DNA of 64,000 nt from Diphasiastrum complanatum (Eukaryota; Streptophyta; Lycopodiopsida; Lycopodiales; Lycopodiaceae), in assembly GCA_029204225.1 (NCBI GenBank), contig CM055094.1, positions 15,566,928 through 15,630,927 of the forward strand, in the 5' to 3' direction. The notes beneath the pieces were generated by a model. That model worked only from the letters and a program-made list of their open reading frames with translations, made no database searches and had not been told where the DNA came from. Shown piece by piece: positions 34,485 to 47,429 of the stretch. The position numbers were made by a program, and so were the translations under genes. Position 1 is the stretch's first letter, and each line of letters begins with the position of its first letter.

Positions 34485-35264
34485 TGCAGGAAATTTGGAA
34501 GGCTTTGGTCACAAGAAAAATTCGCAAGAGCTTCGCTAGCACGAAAAATGAATCGAATTCAGCAACTTATAGGTGAATTTGGTGGGTCCATTACACTGAA
34601 TAGTAGTTTGGCTGATCAGTTCTGAACAAAAATTTGCAAGCATGTGCAGTACTGTAAAACTAGGCTATAAAAATCTCGACAAAGGTTTATAGGGATCTGA
34701 ACCTATCAGGCAAACGTTTTCCAGGGCTGGCGAAGGATGAACCTTTGCCCAAGAGGGTCCTTCACCCAAGTACTATCATAAATGCATTTTTTCACAATTT
34801 GAACCTATGGACAACCTAATTTTGACATTTTAAGACCATCTAGCAGGTCGGCGAAGGTTCATAATGAGGTTATGATGCTCGGTGAAGGTTCTCAAAATGG
34901 CATATCACTGAACATTTGTCTGTCTCAAAAATTGGATTTTCTCTTGTCGGGAACCTTCGCCCACATCAATTTAGATAAATCAAAGGTGGATGTACAGTTT
35001 GGGAGCTCAGCGAAGGTTTCTGATACTGTATTGGCCAAATCTGCCCAAATCAGTGATTTTCTAAGTCATTGTCCATCAAAAATATTGTGCTTCCTTTTCC
35101 TTATGCTGATGACTTCCTAACTTTTGCTCATCAGTCTTTCCTTATTTTTTTGCTTTGCTTTTTGTTGTGTTTTTTTTTTAACTGTCTTTTTCCAAAAAAC
35201 TTAGCAAATTAAATACTGAAAACAAAAAATTAAAAAACAAATAAAATTAAAAAAAATATTGAGA
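34485..35264 (-). other. spacer between integrase and ORF3 with recurring GCGAAGGTTC lines
   Basis: About 780 bp without coding potential. GGCGAAGG/GGTGAAGGTTC or its complement appears near 34725, 34852, 34880, 34950 and 35010, in both orientations. This could be a subgenomic promoter or structured RNA region for ORF3 expression, which is speculation. Confidence 0.4.
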
Positions 35265-36700
35265 TCAGGCTTGCTGAACTGGCGGAGCAAGCTGCCAAAA
35301 CTTGCGTAATCGATTGCCATTTACCGGAGTATCAAATCGTTTTCCATCCAAGTGCTCAAGAATTACGGCGCCATAGTTCAGAATTTCCTTCACTTTATAT
35401 GGGCCTTCTCCGGTAAACTTCAACTTACCCTTGACCAGCTTGGTTTTGTACATCAATGCAAGATCTCCTACTTTCAGATCTTTCTTGTGCAAACGACAAT
35501 CGTGCCATGCCTTGCGGCAGGCTTTCTCTGCTGCTAAGGCATGAACTGCCATCAATCGGGTTTCACATAATTTGTGCAACGCTTTATGACGGAGTTGTAA
35601 GGACATATCATCATTAAATCATTCCGTTGTTGTTATGCGTAAAGATGGGATTAAAAATTCAATTGGCATAACAGCATCTTGACCATAAACTAGTTGAAAA
35701 GGTGTTTGATTTGTACTATTTTTGTAAGCGGTTCTGAATGCCCATAATGCTGCATACAGTTTATGTTTACAATCTGACCGACTTGCTTCAACTGTCTTTG
35801 TCATAATGGTGCAGAGAATCTTATTGGAAGATTCAGCTTGGCCATTCCCTCTGGGATAATAGGGAGTACTAAATATGTGTATAACCAAAAAAATCTTTCA
35901 ATAAACACTTTATTGTTTGATTAACAAAGTGTGTACCCCGGTCACTGACAATTTCGATCGGACATCCTAATCTGATTATAATATTTTCATATAGAAACTT
36001 GGCCGTAGATTTCGCACCAACCATTTTGACAGCTTTGGCTTCAACCCTCTTGGTCATATAATTAGTTGCGACGATAATGTATCGGGCCTGAGATCCTTGT
36101 TACAGATTAAATAATTATTTCTATTCCTTGAATAACTTTCACTCTATCTTAGATCTCTGATCCTATGGAGTCAGATAATTAAGACACAGTGGAGGATCAG
36201 ATTAGGATCCACTCTTGGTCTTTTTTGTACTTTTTGCATATGGTATCAGAGCCTAGTACGACAGGATGAATAGGACCAACATAATCCAGTCCCCATTTTT
36301 CAAACGGTGCTTGCGATAAAACCAGATGTAAGGGTTCATAATTATGTCGAGTAGGTCGTCGTGCTCGCTGGCAAACATCACATGTCTGAATAAAATTTTC
36401 TGTGTCCTTATGAAGCGTAGGCCACCAACAACCGGATGCAAAAGTTTGCGAACAATAATATCTGTAGAGAAGTGTCCTCCACCCATGCCATCATGTGAAA
36501 ACATGATTAAATCTGGTACTTCATGCGGTAAAACACATCTTTGTAAAATATTATCTGATCCACTTCGGTACAATTGTCCTGCAATTAATTGATAAGGTTG
36601 AGTCTTATGAATCAATTGTCTCTTCTGTACTTTTGTCAAAAAGTCATTCGGTTGTCCTAACATCAGGTACTCAACAATATCTGTTGTCCACTAAGGTACT
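35265..36700 (-). pseudogene. gypsy integrase, broken
   Basis: On the minus strand: zinc-binding N-terminus region (CVLPHEVPDLIMFSHDGMGGGHF, about 36470-36540); catalytic core with RLGCPIEIVSDRGTHFVN (about 35925-35980) and YYPRGNGQAESSNK (about 35815-35870); and a C-terminal domain (LKVGDLALMYKTKL, GEGPYKVKEIL) ending with a stop at 35265. The core is interrupted by a foreign LTR-PBS piece at 36098-36262. Several frameshifts. Confidence 0.8.
36098..36262 (+). mobile_element. short LTR plus primer-binding site inserted in integrase
   Basis: TGTTACAGATTAAATAATT to TTTTTGCA (about 36098-36240) has LTR-like ends and is followed by TATGGTATCAGAGCCTAG. That contains TGGTATCAGAGCC, the classic initiator-Met tRNA primer-binding sequence of plant retroelements. 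It is oriented opposite to the integrase. No downstream gag or second LTR follows, and integrase coding resumes at about 36263. A TRIM-like element or its remnant is likely. Confidence 0.55.
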
Positions 36701-37936
36701 GCTTCAACATAGAACAACGCATCATCTCGCAGTTCATCATCCACTTCAATATTAACTGGTGTGGATTCAATTCGCGAAACATGATCTGCTAGATAATGTT
36801 GCTTTCCCTTTTCTAACCACAATTCGAAAGTCAAATTCAGTCAATAATAATAATCATCTTGCAATACGTCCAGTATTACACGTCTTGTTCACCAAGTAAA
36901 GTAACGGTTGATGATCCGTATAAAATTCAAAGTGCGTTTCCATGAGGTAGTGACGAAATTTTCGAACAGAAAATATCATGGCTAGCGCTTCACGTTCTGT
37001 TGTTGAATAATTCTTCTCTGAATTAGTAAGTTGTCTGCTTGCAAATCGTATGGGATAATATTTCTTATAGTCACCTGGCTATGTCAAAACTGATCCAATG
37101 TCGTATTTTGAGGCATCTGTATGAACATGAAACTCTAATGTCCAATATGGAGAACGCAATATTGGTGCTGAAGATAATGCTTTTTTTAACTTTTCAAAGG
37201 CTTCTAATGCCTATACTGTCCAAATAGGAACAATAGCTAGTTTGTATATAGGTCGTGCTAAATCCGCAAAAAAGATAATAGAAATTCGATAGTAGTTCGC
37301 ATGACCCATAAACACATAAACTCCTCGAATTGTTGCTGGCAGTGGCAATTCCAGAATAACTTTGATCTTAGAATATTCGGTGGCAATACCATGTCTTGAT
37401 ATCACATGTCCAAGCACAACTCCGTGCGAAACCCATATCTGGTATTTTTCTGGATTTAGAGAAATCTGATATTTGCAGCATCTTTCAAATACTTTCTCCA
37501 ATCGATCTAGGTGGTCTGTATCTGTACTATGAACTCCCAAGTCGTCCAAGTAAATTTCAAGGAATTTTTGCAGCTAATCTTTAAAAGCAAATTGCATTAC
37601 TCTTTGGAATGAACTTGGTGCATTACAGAGTCCAAACGACATTACTTTGTAAGCATAGGTGCCCCATTCTGTTGCAAAAGCAGTTTTGTGGCCATCGGCA
37701 GGTGCAATTTTAACCTGGTTGTAACCACTAATTCCATCTAGGAAACTATAAGCTTCCGCTCCAACAAGGCGATCCAAAATGCTTTCAGTAAAAGGTAACG
37801 GAAAGTGATCCTTCCGTGTCACTATATTCAATGCTTTGAGATTCACACAGATTCGCAATTTCTCATTTTTCTTAGGAACAATGACAATCGGTGAAATCCA
37901 TTCTATGCTTGATCTCATAAATGAAATCGGGGTCAA
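36700..37936 (-). pseudogene. gypsy reverse transcriptase and RNase H, broken
   Basis: SPIVIVPKKNEKLRICVN and RKDHFPLPFTESILD (37800-37900), SFLDGISGYNQVKIA, TYAYKVMSFGLCNAPSSFQR, then after a stop YLDDLGVHSTDTDHL (37500-37550; the YxDD core reads through the frame change). GHANYYRISIIFFADLARPI follows. RNase H remains are weak at 36720-37200 (for example FREHFEFYTDHQPL-like sequence near 36900-36930). Multiple frame changes. Confidence 0.8.
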
Positions 37937-39128
37937 GCAATCTTTGAAGTTCTTTTTTTATCAGATCTGCCACATTAGGATTACAGCGATAGAACTTTGT
38001 AACCTTTGGTACTGCATCAGGTACTAAAGGTATGGTATGTTCAATCACTGATGTCGGAATACCCTTCAAATCTTGATAAGTCCATGCAAAGCAATCTTGA
38101 TACCTAATAAGTAACAAAAGGAGTGCTTGATACTGTTCAGGAACAAGTTGTGATCCCACTTGTACAATTTTTTTCGGTTCTCCTGGTTCAGCAAGATTCA
38201 TTGGCTGCGTCTTAGCTGGGCCATCGTAAACCTCTCTCGATTTCGGCATGTGTTCTTCAGGTTCACGATGTGCTTTAGGTAACATAATAACCACATCATC
38301 CAGTGTATAACATTTAAAATGCTCTGGCATATCATGCTGGGCTACATTTGCTTGGTCTTTTTCGAAAGGACTTGTCTTGGATCTTTGTTTAGCCTTCTTA
38401 GTAGGAATTGATCGTGGAGGTGATGACTTTTGAGATGATAATTCTTTCTTCACAAGTGAAGACTTCCTAGACGATGATGTCTTGCTGGAAATCTGGCTTG
38501 AAGGATCATTCTTGACTTTTCCTTTGCCTTTATTCAATAAGGGTGGCACTTTCCTTGAATCGATCTTTTGAGGGAGATTTTCCCATTTCAGGACCGTATT
38601 ATAATGTTGCTTAGCTTGTTTCTTCGTTATCAAACCTGTGATCCTGCCTCCCTTCAATATAACTGCTTTGGGCAATTTGATTGTTGGTTCATCAGGAACA
38701 TTATGCACTCCAAATCTAGTCGGATCCATATGATGTAGAATCTGTTCATCCGTAAGTTCTGCATTGCCATCATAAGTTAAGGCATGGCTCACTGGTATGA
38801 GATCATCCTCAATTGGATCTGGTATAGGTTCTGTTGATATCTAGGCTACATTCAACACATTTAGTGGAAACGTGATTGGTGTATCCAAAGTTCGATCTAA
38901 TAAGGAAATCTCGCTCAACTCTAATTGAATATCTTGTGGACACATATATCTTGCTGTACAATCAATTGCTGCAAGAGCTTCATTCCAATTAACAGTATCC
39001 GTTTGAGAATCGTAGTGAACTCCCAATTTTTTCTCTGGTCGATCACGTGTGATTCGTTGTTGATGAATCGTCATCTACTTTTTGAACCATTGGTTTGATA
39101 GTCCAAGTCGTAGGATCAACTTTAACTG
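37870..39128 (-). pseudogene. gypsy pol linker between protease and RT
   Basis: A frame open for about 300 codons (37872-38792) encodes a Lys/Ser-rich linker. It then gives FAWTYQDLKGIPTSVIEHTI and PNVADLIKKELQRLLD, the conserved lead-in to gypsy RT. 38841-39074 adds a less conserved part. The segment stops at about 39128, the right inversion breakpoint; the expected upstream neighbour (protease) is at 33240. Confidence 0.75.
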
Positions 39129-40857
39129 CACACTTCGGGTCAACACAGCTGTAAAATCACCAAAACAGTTCGACGCCACAGTGCCTGAAGGGTTTGAAGA
39201 GGAGGATATTTTTTAAGAAGAAGAGACCGTGGCACCTATTACATGCCAACCAATGACATTACCATCAGGTCCTCCTGCTGCTGCCGCTGCCACGACCGTC
39301 GATTCTAGTGATGCTCTAGGATTGGTTTCAAGCCTTGGACAAGTGATCCAGTCTATGCTGGATAAGAAGAAAGAAATGGAGCAGAGAATCTTTGATCTAG
39401 AATCCGAAAACACTCTAATCAACTAGAAAATTGTCCAGCTGGATCGAGAGTTGAAGATAGCCCAACAACATGAAGATAAGGTTGAAAGCGAAAAGAAGTT
39501 GGCCCAACAACAAGCGGATCACTTGGAAAATTACATCAGCTCCCTACAAAACACCCTGACAACCGCACAGGATCAGGTAGATAAGGCATTGCAAGATGCC
39601 AAGCAACAGGTGCAGCTGCTGAAGGGGCAATTACAGATGGCCGAACAAGATCGCACACGGCTTCAAGGTGAATTGGATGCGACCACCCTTGAGCGTGATG
39701 CCTATCTGCAAACGCAAATACCCGATCATCCGGTCACACCGACGGAGATTGCGTATTTATTCAAAAAAGTGGAGACATACAAAGTGGCCCTTCAGGGATT
39801 CCAAAGCCACTTTGATAGGATCAAAGGAGTAGCTTCAACCGAGTTGGCAAAGGCAAAAAAGACCATCACGACCTATGAGAAAGCAGCCGCTCAAGTGTTG
39901 GAAGCTGGACCACAAATCCTCGTCCCCGTCATGCCGCAATTCTCTCCTTCACGCCAAGAAGCTATTCCAATGGATACAGGGATTGATTCGGGCATGGACC
40001 AGGGGGGAGCTCCAGATATAGCAGATCAACCGCCAACCATACCGACAGTACAAGTGGACCCATCCTCATCAAGGACAAGACCTCTGTTCAGAAGGCCCAT
40101 CAACGTCGAGGACCAGATCTAGACCTTCTTAAAGCAACATCCACATGAGTCCTCGCGTGGTGGATGGGTTCTGAAATTTAAGACCTATGAGATCGAGACC
40201 GGCAAAGAGTTGGACAAAATACCTGCACTGGGAGAGCAGCCGGCATGGAGAATCACGGTTTTTGAGAAAACTCCAGAATCAATTAGGAGTTACGTCGCCA
40301 GCCCTCGCCAGTTGCGGGTAGATCCCTACTACGTGCCAGTGCCTCGAAGAAATAAATGGAAATATTTGGGGATGGCTATGGACAAAATCACTATCCATAC
40401 GCCCAATTGGCCAATCATCCATCAACCTTACAGCTGGACCATTTTAGTGGACTTCCACCGTGCTTTACAAGCATATCAGAGAGAGTATGTCCACTCTCCA
40501 GATCCAACGGTGCGACAATCGGCAATGTTCGCTAAAGATCTAACTCTGTTGGCGTCAGTGGCAACCAAATGGAACGATTGCCTTCTTCTCTTGGCATTTG
40601 ATCCAAATAAGTCGATGGCCTCAGAGCAAATCAAAGATCACTTGCCGATTGCTCGTCTCTATTTTCGTGCGGCTATGATGGGAGGCTCTTGGGAATCTCG
40701 CTTCACCTCATGGACAACTTTCAAATGGATTGTCAGAGCCCACCGTTGTTTCCTGCCACACAATTTGGATTTCAATACTACATGCCTCGACTTTATGGAG
40801 AAGGTGCAATATTTTTTATTTAAGATTCGGCGCGAAGCCAATAAAAGTCGCCAATAA
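39129..40857 (+). pseudogene. gypsy ORF3 C-terminal half (copy 1): coiled coil and conserved tail
   Basis: Begins in the middle of ORF3 (TVPEGFEEED) and continues through LGLVSSLGQVIQSMLDKKKE into a long coiled coil (39450-39720, rich in Gln, Lys and Glu). A linker and a conserved C-terminal domain follow (WPIIHQPYSWTILVDFHRAL, AYQREYVHSPDPTVRQSAMF, GGSWESRFTSWTTFK), ending with a stop at 40855-40857. Only four in-frame stops were seen (near 39213, 39424, 40120 and at the end), so this half is well preserved. Function unknown. Confidence 0.7.
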
Positions 40858-40885
40858 CTGCATATGTCGTGGGACCGCCACCAGT

Positions 40886-40961
40886 TTTGGTGGGGGATAC
40901 TGTTGGAGGGTTTGCGGATCCCAAGGCAACCCTAACCCTAGTTAATAAGTGAGAGGGATTT
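40886..40961 (+). repeat. polypurine tract and gypsy LTR head
   Basis: GGTGGGGGATA (40889-40899) directly precedes TGTTGGAGGGTTTGCGGATC. The LTR is cut after 61 bp, where gag N-terminal sequence on the opposite strand begins. Confidence 0.75.
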
Positions 40962-41255
40962 GTTGCTGAGCAGATTCGGCCACCAACCATTCATTTTCCT
41001 GCTGAAGATGTAAAATAGCTCCATCATCACCTTGCTTTACTACTTGTTGTCCTAACAAGGTGTCGTAGACGTTGTATTGAAGCTCATTCACCAACCATAT
41101 CATATTCTGGACAATTAGTGGTAATTGCTCCCATATGCTGATGTCAGGGAAGGACCGTTGGTAGTTAGGATAAAGCATAGGATTGTAGGGAAAAAGATCA
41201 GGAAATTGTGGAGAAGAGAGATGTGGGGTATTATATACCTATGTAACTAGTAGTA
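40962..41255 (-). pseudogene. gypsy gag N-terminal fragment
   Basis: On the minus strand, SSPQFPDLFPYNPMLYPNYQ leads into SFPDISIWEQLPLIVQN and a short coiled coil (ILHLQQENEWLVAESAQQQ). It probably is the gag N-terminus that copy 1 lacks at 32138. It runs directly into the inverted LTR head at 40961. Confidence 0.5.
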
Positions 41256-41283
41256 CTTCAGACCCCTACTAGTCCATTTAGTG

Positions 41284-41700
41284 TTGGGGGCTACATGGCA
41301 AGGTACCCTTAGGATTAAGGGTATGTGCCCTTGGATAAGGGCAAGTGACTATACCTTAGTCAGAGGTATGGAGTCATGAGACCCTTGGATGAGGGTTACC
41401 CTTAGGATTAAGGGTAGGTGCCTTAGATAAAGGTACTAGTGTCCTTGATTAAGGGCAGATAGGTGTCTATGCCTTGGATGGAAGTATGGAACCTAGAAAG
41501 GTCTTAGAAAGTCATTGGATGACTATATTTCTAAACATTGGGCCTCAACCTTGAACCATATGTAGTGGGTTTCTTTTCTTGCCTAACCTGAATCCAAGAT
41601 CTAGTCAATCTAGCATCAAAGAGACGGAGTTAGTTGTCATGCGGAGGTTCATTCCCATGAGAGCGATAGTATAGTTCAGATTTCAACATGAATGGAGGAT
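41284..41700. repeat. CCCTTAGGATTAAGGGT repeats, LTR-like
   Basis: TGTTGGGGGCTACATGG at 41284 resembles an LTR start. Variants of CCCTTAGGATTAAGGGTA, themselves palindromic, recur at 41307, 41328, 41379, 41399 and 41443. No matching second copy was found. Confidence 0.45.
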
Positions 41701-42317
41701 CTAACACTAACATCCATTAACACTAAGCATTAACACTTCCATTAATCCTACTTCCATTAACCCTAAATCCACAACAATGATAGGAACTTACTTTTCTCTC
41801 TCTCTCCCTTTCTCTCTCACAAAAAGTATAAGAAATAGCAATCCCAATAATGATCAGATCCAACAATTAGCAAAATCCAAAGAAAGCATGAGAAATGGAG
41901 GAGAAGAGAGGAAGAGCAAGGACATTCATCAATCCATTTCTAAAGAGAACCAATCTGCTTTATTGAAATGAGGAAATGAACATCATGAGCAACTCGAGTT
42001 GGTCCCTTTTTATAGTAGAGAGGAGGACCCTGGCCTCTGAATCCTATTGGTCCAGTCTTACCTCTCTTTTTATTCAAATTTAAAAAAGTGTGGGAACCAT
42101 CAAAATTGGAGGGAAACTCAACTTTATTCACTAACTTGACATTTAGGCCCTGCAACATAAAAAATCTCGCAAAAAGACCTAAAGCCCTTTTATTAACATT
42201 CTAATTAATCAAATAACTATGTGATCATTGGGTTGCACTTACACACGCAGGGTGCCAAATCCTTCTTTCTTATTAACTAGGGTTAGGGTTGCCTTCGGAT
42301 CCGCAAACCCTCCAACG
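41700..42317 (-). repeat. gypsy LTR, minus orientation
   Basis: On the minus strand it begins at 42317 with the same GTTGGAGGGTTTGCGGATC as the other copies, preceded by the polypurine tract GGTGGGGGATA. CTATAAAAAGG near 42010 is a good TATA box and AATAAAG near 41963 a likely poly(A) signal, marking U3 and R. The 3' limit is uncertain. Confidence 0.6.
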
Positions 42318-45198
42318 ATATCCCCCACCAAAACTGGTGGCGGTCCCATGACACCTGCAATATGCAGTTATTGGGGACTTTTACTGGCTTCGCGTTGAAT
42401 CTTAATTAAATGATACAGCACCTTCTCCATAAAGTCAAGGCGTGCAGTATTGAAATCCAAATTATGCAGCAAGAAACAACGGTGGGCTCGGGTAATCCAC
42501 TTGGAAGTTGTCCATGAGGTGAAGCGGGATTCCCAAGAGCCTCCCATCATAGCCGCACGAAAATACAGTCGAACAATCGACAGCTGATCTTTGATTTGCT
42601 CTGAGGCCATCGACTTATTTTGATCAAATGCCAGGGTAGGAAGGCAATCGTCCCAATTGGTTGCCACTGAAGCCAACATAGTTAGATCTTTTGCAAACAT
42701 TGCCGATTGTCGCACCGTTGGATCCGGAGAGTGGACATACTCTCTCTGATATGCTTGTAAGGCCCGGTGGAAGTCCACTGAAATGTTCCAGCCATAAGGC
42801 TAATGGATGATTGGCCAATTGGGCGTATGGATGGTGATTTTGTCCATAGCCAATCCCAAATCTTTCCATTTATGTCTTCGCGACATTGGCACGTAATAAG
42901 GATCTACTCACAACTGGCGAGGGCTGACGACGTAGCTCCTAATTGATTCCAGAGTTTTATCAAAAACCGTGATTCTCCATGTCGGCTGCTCTCCCAGTGC
43001 AGGTATTTTGTCCAATTCTTTGCCGGTCTCGATCTCGGAGGTCTTAAATTTGAGAACCCATCCACCACGCGAGGACTCATGTGGATGTTGCTTTAAGAAG
43101 GTCTGGATCTGGTCCTCGACGCTGATAGGCCTTATGAATAAATGGCTTGTCCTTGATGAGGATGGACCCGCTTGTACTGCTGTATGGTTGGCAGTTGATT
43201 TGCTAGATCTAGAGCTCCCCCCTGGTCCATGCTCGAATCAACCCCTGTATCCATTTGTACAGCTTCTTGGCGGGGAGAATTGCGGCATGACCGGGATGGG
43301 GATTTGTGGTCCGGCTTCCAACACTTGAGCGGCGGCTTTATCATAGACGTTGATGGTCTCTTTTGCCTTTGCCAACTCAGTTGAAGCTACTCCTTTGAAC
43401 CTATCAAAGTGGCCGTGGAATCCCTGAAGGGCCACTTTGTATGTTTCCACTTTCTTGAACAAATATGCAATCTCCGTCGGTGTGACCGGATGATCGGTTA
43501 TTTGTGTTTGCAGATAGGCATCATGCTCAAGGGTGGTCGCATCCAATTCACCTTAAAGCCGTGTGCGATCTTGTTCGGCCATCTGTAATTGCCCCTTCAA
43601 CAGCTGCACATGTTGCTTGGCCTCTTGCACTTCCTTATCTACCTAATCCTGTGTAGTTGTCAAGGCGTTTTGCAGGGAGTTGATGTAGGTTTCCAAGCGA
43701 TCAGTTTGTTCTTGGGCCAATGTCTTTTCGCTTTTAGCCTTTTTTTCATGTTGCTTGGCTATCTTCACCTCTCGATCCAGCTGGACAATTTTCTGGCTGA
43801 TCAGAGTGTTTTCGGATCCTAGATCAGAGATTCTCTATTTCATTTCCTTCTTTTTATCCAGCATAGACTGGATCACTTGCCCAAGGCTAGAAACTAACCC
43901 TAGAGCATCACCAAAATCGACGGTCGTGGAGGTGGCAGCAGCAAGAGACCCTGATGGTATTGTCCTAGGTAGGCGTGGAATAGGTGCCAAGGTCTCTTCT
44001 TCTTCAAAAGTATCCTCTTCTTCAAACCCTTCAGGCACCGTGGCGTCGAACTGCTTTGGTGACTTTACAACTGTGTTGACCCGAAGTGTGGCTGGGCTAC
44101 CCTGTGTGGGTGGTTGCTAACTGGCATCTTCGACACCAACAGTAGATTCATGGATATGCCCGAATCCTCTTCCAGGGGATTGGGGTTCAAAGGGCGCTGG
44201 GCTCTGGGGCATTTCAAAGATTTCGGTGGCCCCAAGGGGGTCAGAATCATCAAACATATCCATGAAGAACTGCGTGTTGGGTGAGGTTGCTTTGGTATGC
44301 GGGGGTGAGGCAGCCTGGGCAGCTGTGATGAGAATGGTAGGACCAATGGTCACAAACTGTCCTTGTATGGGAGCAGAGGCGAGGGAGACATCAGAGGCGA
44401 GGGGAATGGGAAGTTCAGTGCGAACAGCAGCAGGGGGTGGAAGCGCAGCTGACGAGGTATGCCTAGTGTGACGTCGTGACATGGAAGGCGAGTCAGGAAT
44501 TACGATCTCGCTGTGTGGACGACGACGACTATGAGAACTTGAGGCCTAATGAGATGACTCGGTCGATGCTTCTTCGTAAACCGAAAGCACAGAATCCAGG
44601 TGAATGCCATGGATTCTGTTTTCTAAGTGAGAAGCGGCTAAGAGGGACAATAGAGAGCCAACGGCAAACTGCTGCTTTGTACTGGCCTTAATAGCTCGCT
44701 TGAGCTCACCAGAAATAGTCTTGAATCAGTTATATAGTTCAAGAGGGGCTTTGGCCAACTTAGTGTGGGACTCCGCTATCCTGTGAAGGATTTGAGATGT
44801 GATGCGGTCTTTTCCACGGTTGCCAACCATCAGGAAATGATTCAACAACTGGGCAGCGGCGTGGATGGAAGGCTCAGTGATGGCTTTCAGAAGGTAGCCA
44901 TCATTAGTCCAGTGCAGATCGTTGGTGAGGTCAATGTATGGCTTGATGGCCTGTTTGGCGTGCTTGTGATTGGGTGAGGCTTGCGTACCAGATGAGATTC
45001 CTATAGCTGCAAGTGCGGCCTCAGTGACGTGCACCTTGTATGTGGCTCCTTGGAAGGTGATATAAAACTTGGATTTCTCTTCATTCCACGTACTGAAGGC
45101 AAGAGTGATGAAATCCATATTGATGCGTCCCGAAAAGGCTCTTTCATGAATTACCCATTGCAGTAAGTAGAGGCTCCGCAAGGGTCATCCACTGAGCT
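42318..45198 (-). pseudogene. gypsy ORF3 (copy 2), nearly complete but broken
   Basis: Continuous on the minus strand: truncated N-terminal domain (ERAFSGRINMDFITLAF at about 45130), Pro/Ala-rich region (44120-44480), a FEEEDTFEEEE acidic patch (about 44010), coiled coil (43560-43860) and the conserved C-terminal domain (42368-42778), then polypurine tract and LTR. In-frame stops and a few frameshifts interrupt it. This copy shows that the two halves seen in opposite orientation in copy 1 belong to one ORF. The first 35 or so codons are missing; the start meets copy 3 head to head at 45198. Confidence 0.7.
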
Positions 45199-46640
<1,442 letters not shown>

Positions 46641-47429
46641 CTAAAAGAAAGGAGTAGAAGCTATTTTGCTTGTGCCTCCCATCTCTTCCACTTCCAATTT
46701 ATGCTCAATCCCACATAGACAAGGAGGAGGAAAGGAGAAGAGGCTGATCTGCCTGGTGCCTTTCACTCTAATTTCTTTGTTGGATCTTTGCTGCAAACTG
46801 CTTATACTTCATTGTTATTGCTCTGTTTCTCAGCCTTTAGCATTGTGTTTATTTCTTGGATCATTGTTTATTGAATCAGATTTGATGCCATTTGTTTTGC
46901 AGTCTCTCTAATCTTGTGAGTGCAGGCCCTGGTATTAACAGATTTACTTCTTGTCTTTGCTGCCTCCAATCCTGTGGTTGCAGGTGTTGAAAGTGTGGGA
47001 AGTTTTTTTTATCCCATTTGCAAGGATTTAAGTGTGTGGGTTGATGTCTTACTACTTTGAAAGTGTTGGAACCACTCTCTCGTAGATCTATTTGTGATTA
47101 ATCGGGTGTTTGAGCCTGTCAAATTCTCTCAAAACAATCGTTGGGAAGTGAAGCTTTATTTCCCATCTTATAGAACTGTCTATTGCTTGTATGCAAAGCG
47201 TTTTATTGTATGTAGACTATAGATAGATCCAAGATCCATTTTAGAAGCCATTGACAACCGTAAAGCAAAGAGTCAATCATCTGGTGCCCTACCAGCCAGT
47301 ATCAAGATAATTGCTAACTAAAGGGAAAGACATAGCCCACATTCCAGGCTTGAGGATCATTGCTCAGATATTGGAAGAACCATCTTCTTGTAATCTGTTA
47401 TTAATTTGACAATAATTCTACAGCCCTAA
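46641..47429. other. non-coding interval
   Basis: No gene recognised. TTGTGAGTGCAGGCCCTGG and CTGTGGTTGCAGGTGTTG-like lines near 46913 and 46970 suggest a weak local duplication. Confidence 0.4.

Larger units (their letters stand above)
32057..41250 (+). mobile_element. Ty3/gypsy element with an internal inversion and an extra 3' ORF (copy 1)
   Basis: The element starts with an LTR head (32057-32137) and gag/protease on the plus strand to about 33240. It continues with a segment on the minus strand (33241-39128) holding the N-terminal half of ORF3 and all of pol. Then comes the C-terminal half of ORF3 on the plus strand (39129-40857), a polypurine tract and an LTR head (40901-40961). Reversing the 33241-39128 segment alone would give the order gag, PR, RT, RNase H, IN, ORF3, PPT, LTR in one orientation, and would make ORF3 continuous as in copy 2. 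Both breakpoints were placed by comparison with copy 2 at 44080-44110. A further junction at 40961/40962 joins the LTR head to an oppositely oriented gag N-terminus and is not explained. Confidence 0.7.

Noticed and set aside
42368-45181. ORF3 as a retroviral-type envelope protein
   Set aside because: Position fits, but there is no signal peptide, transmembrane helix or Cys-rich pattern.
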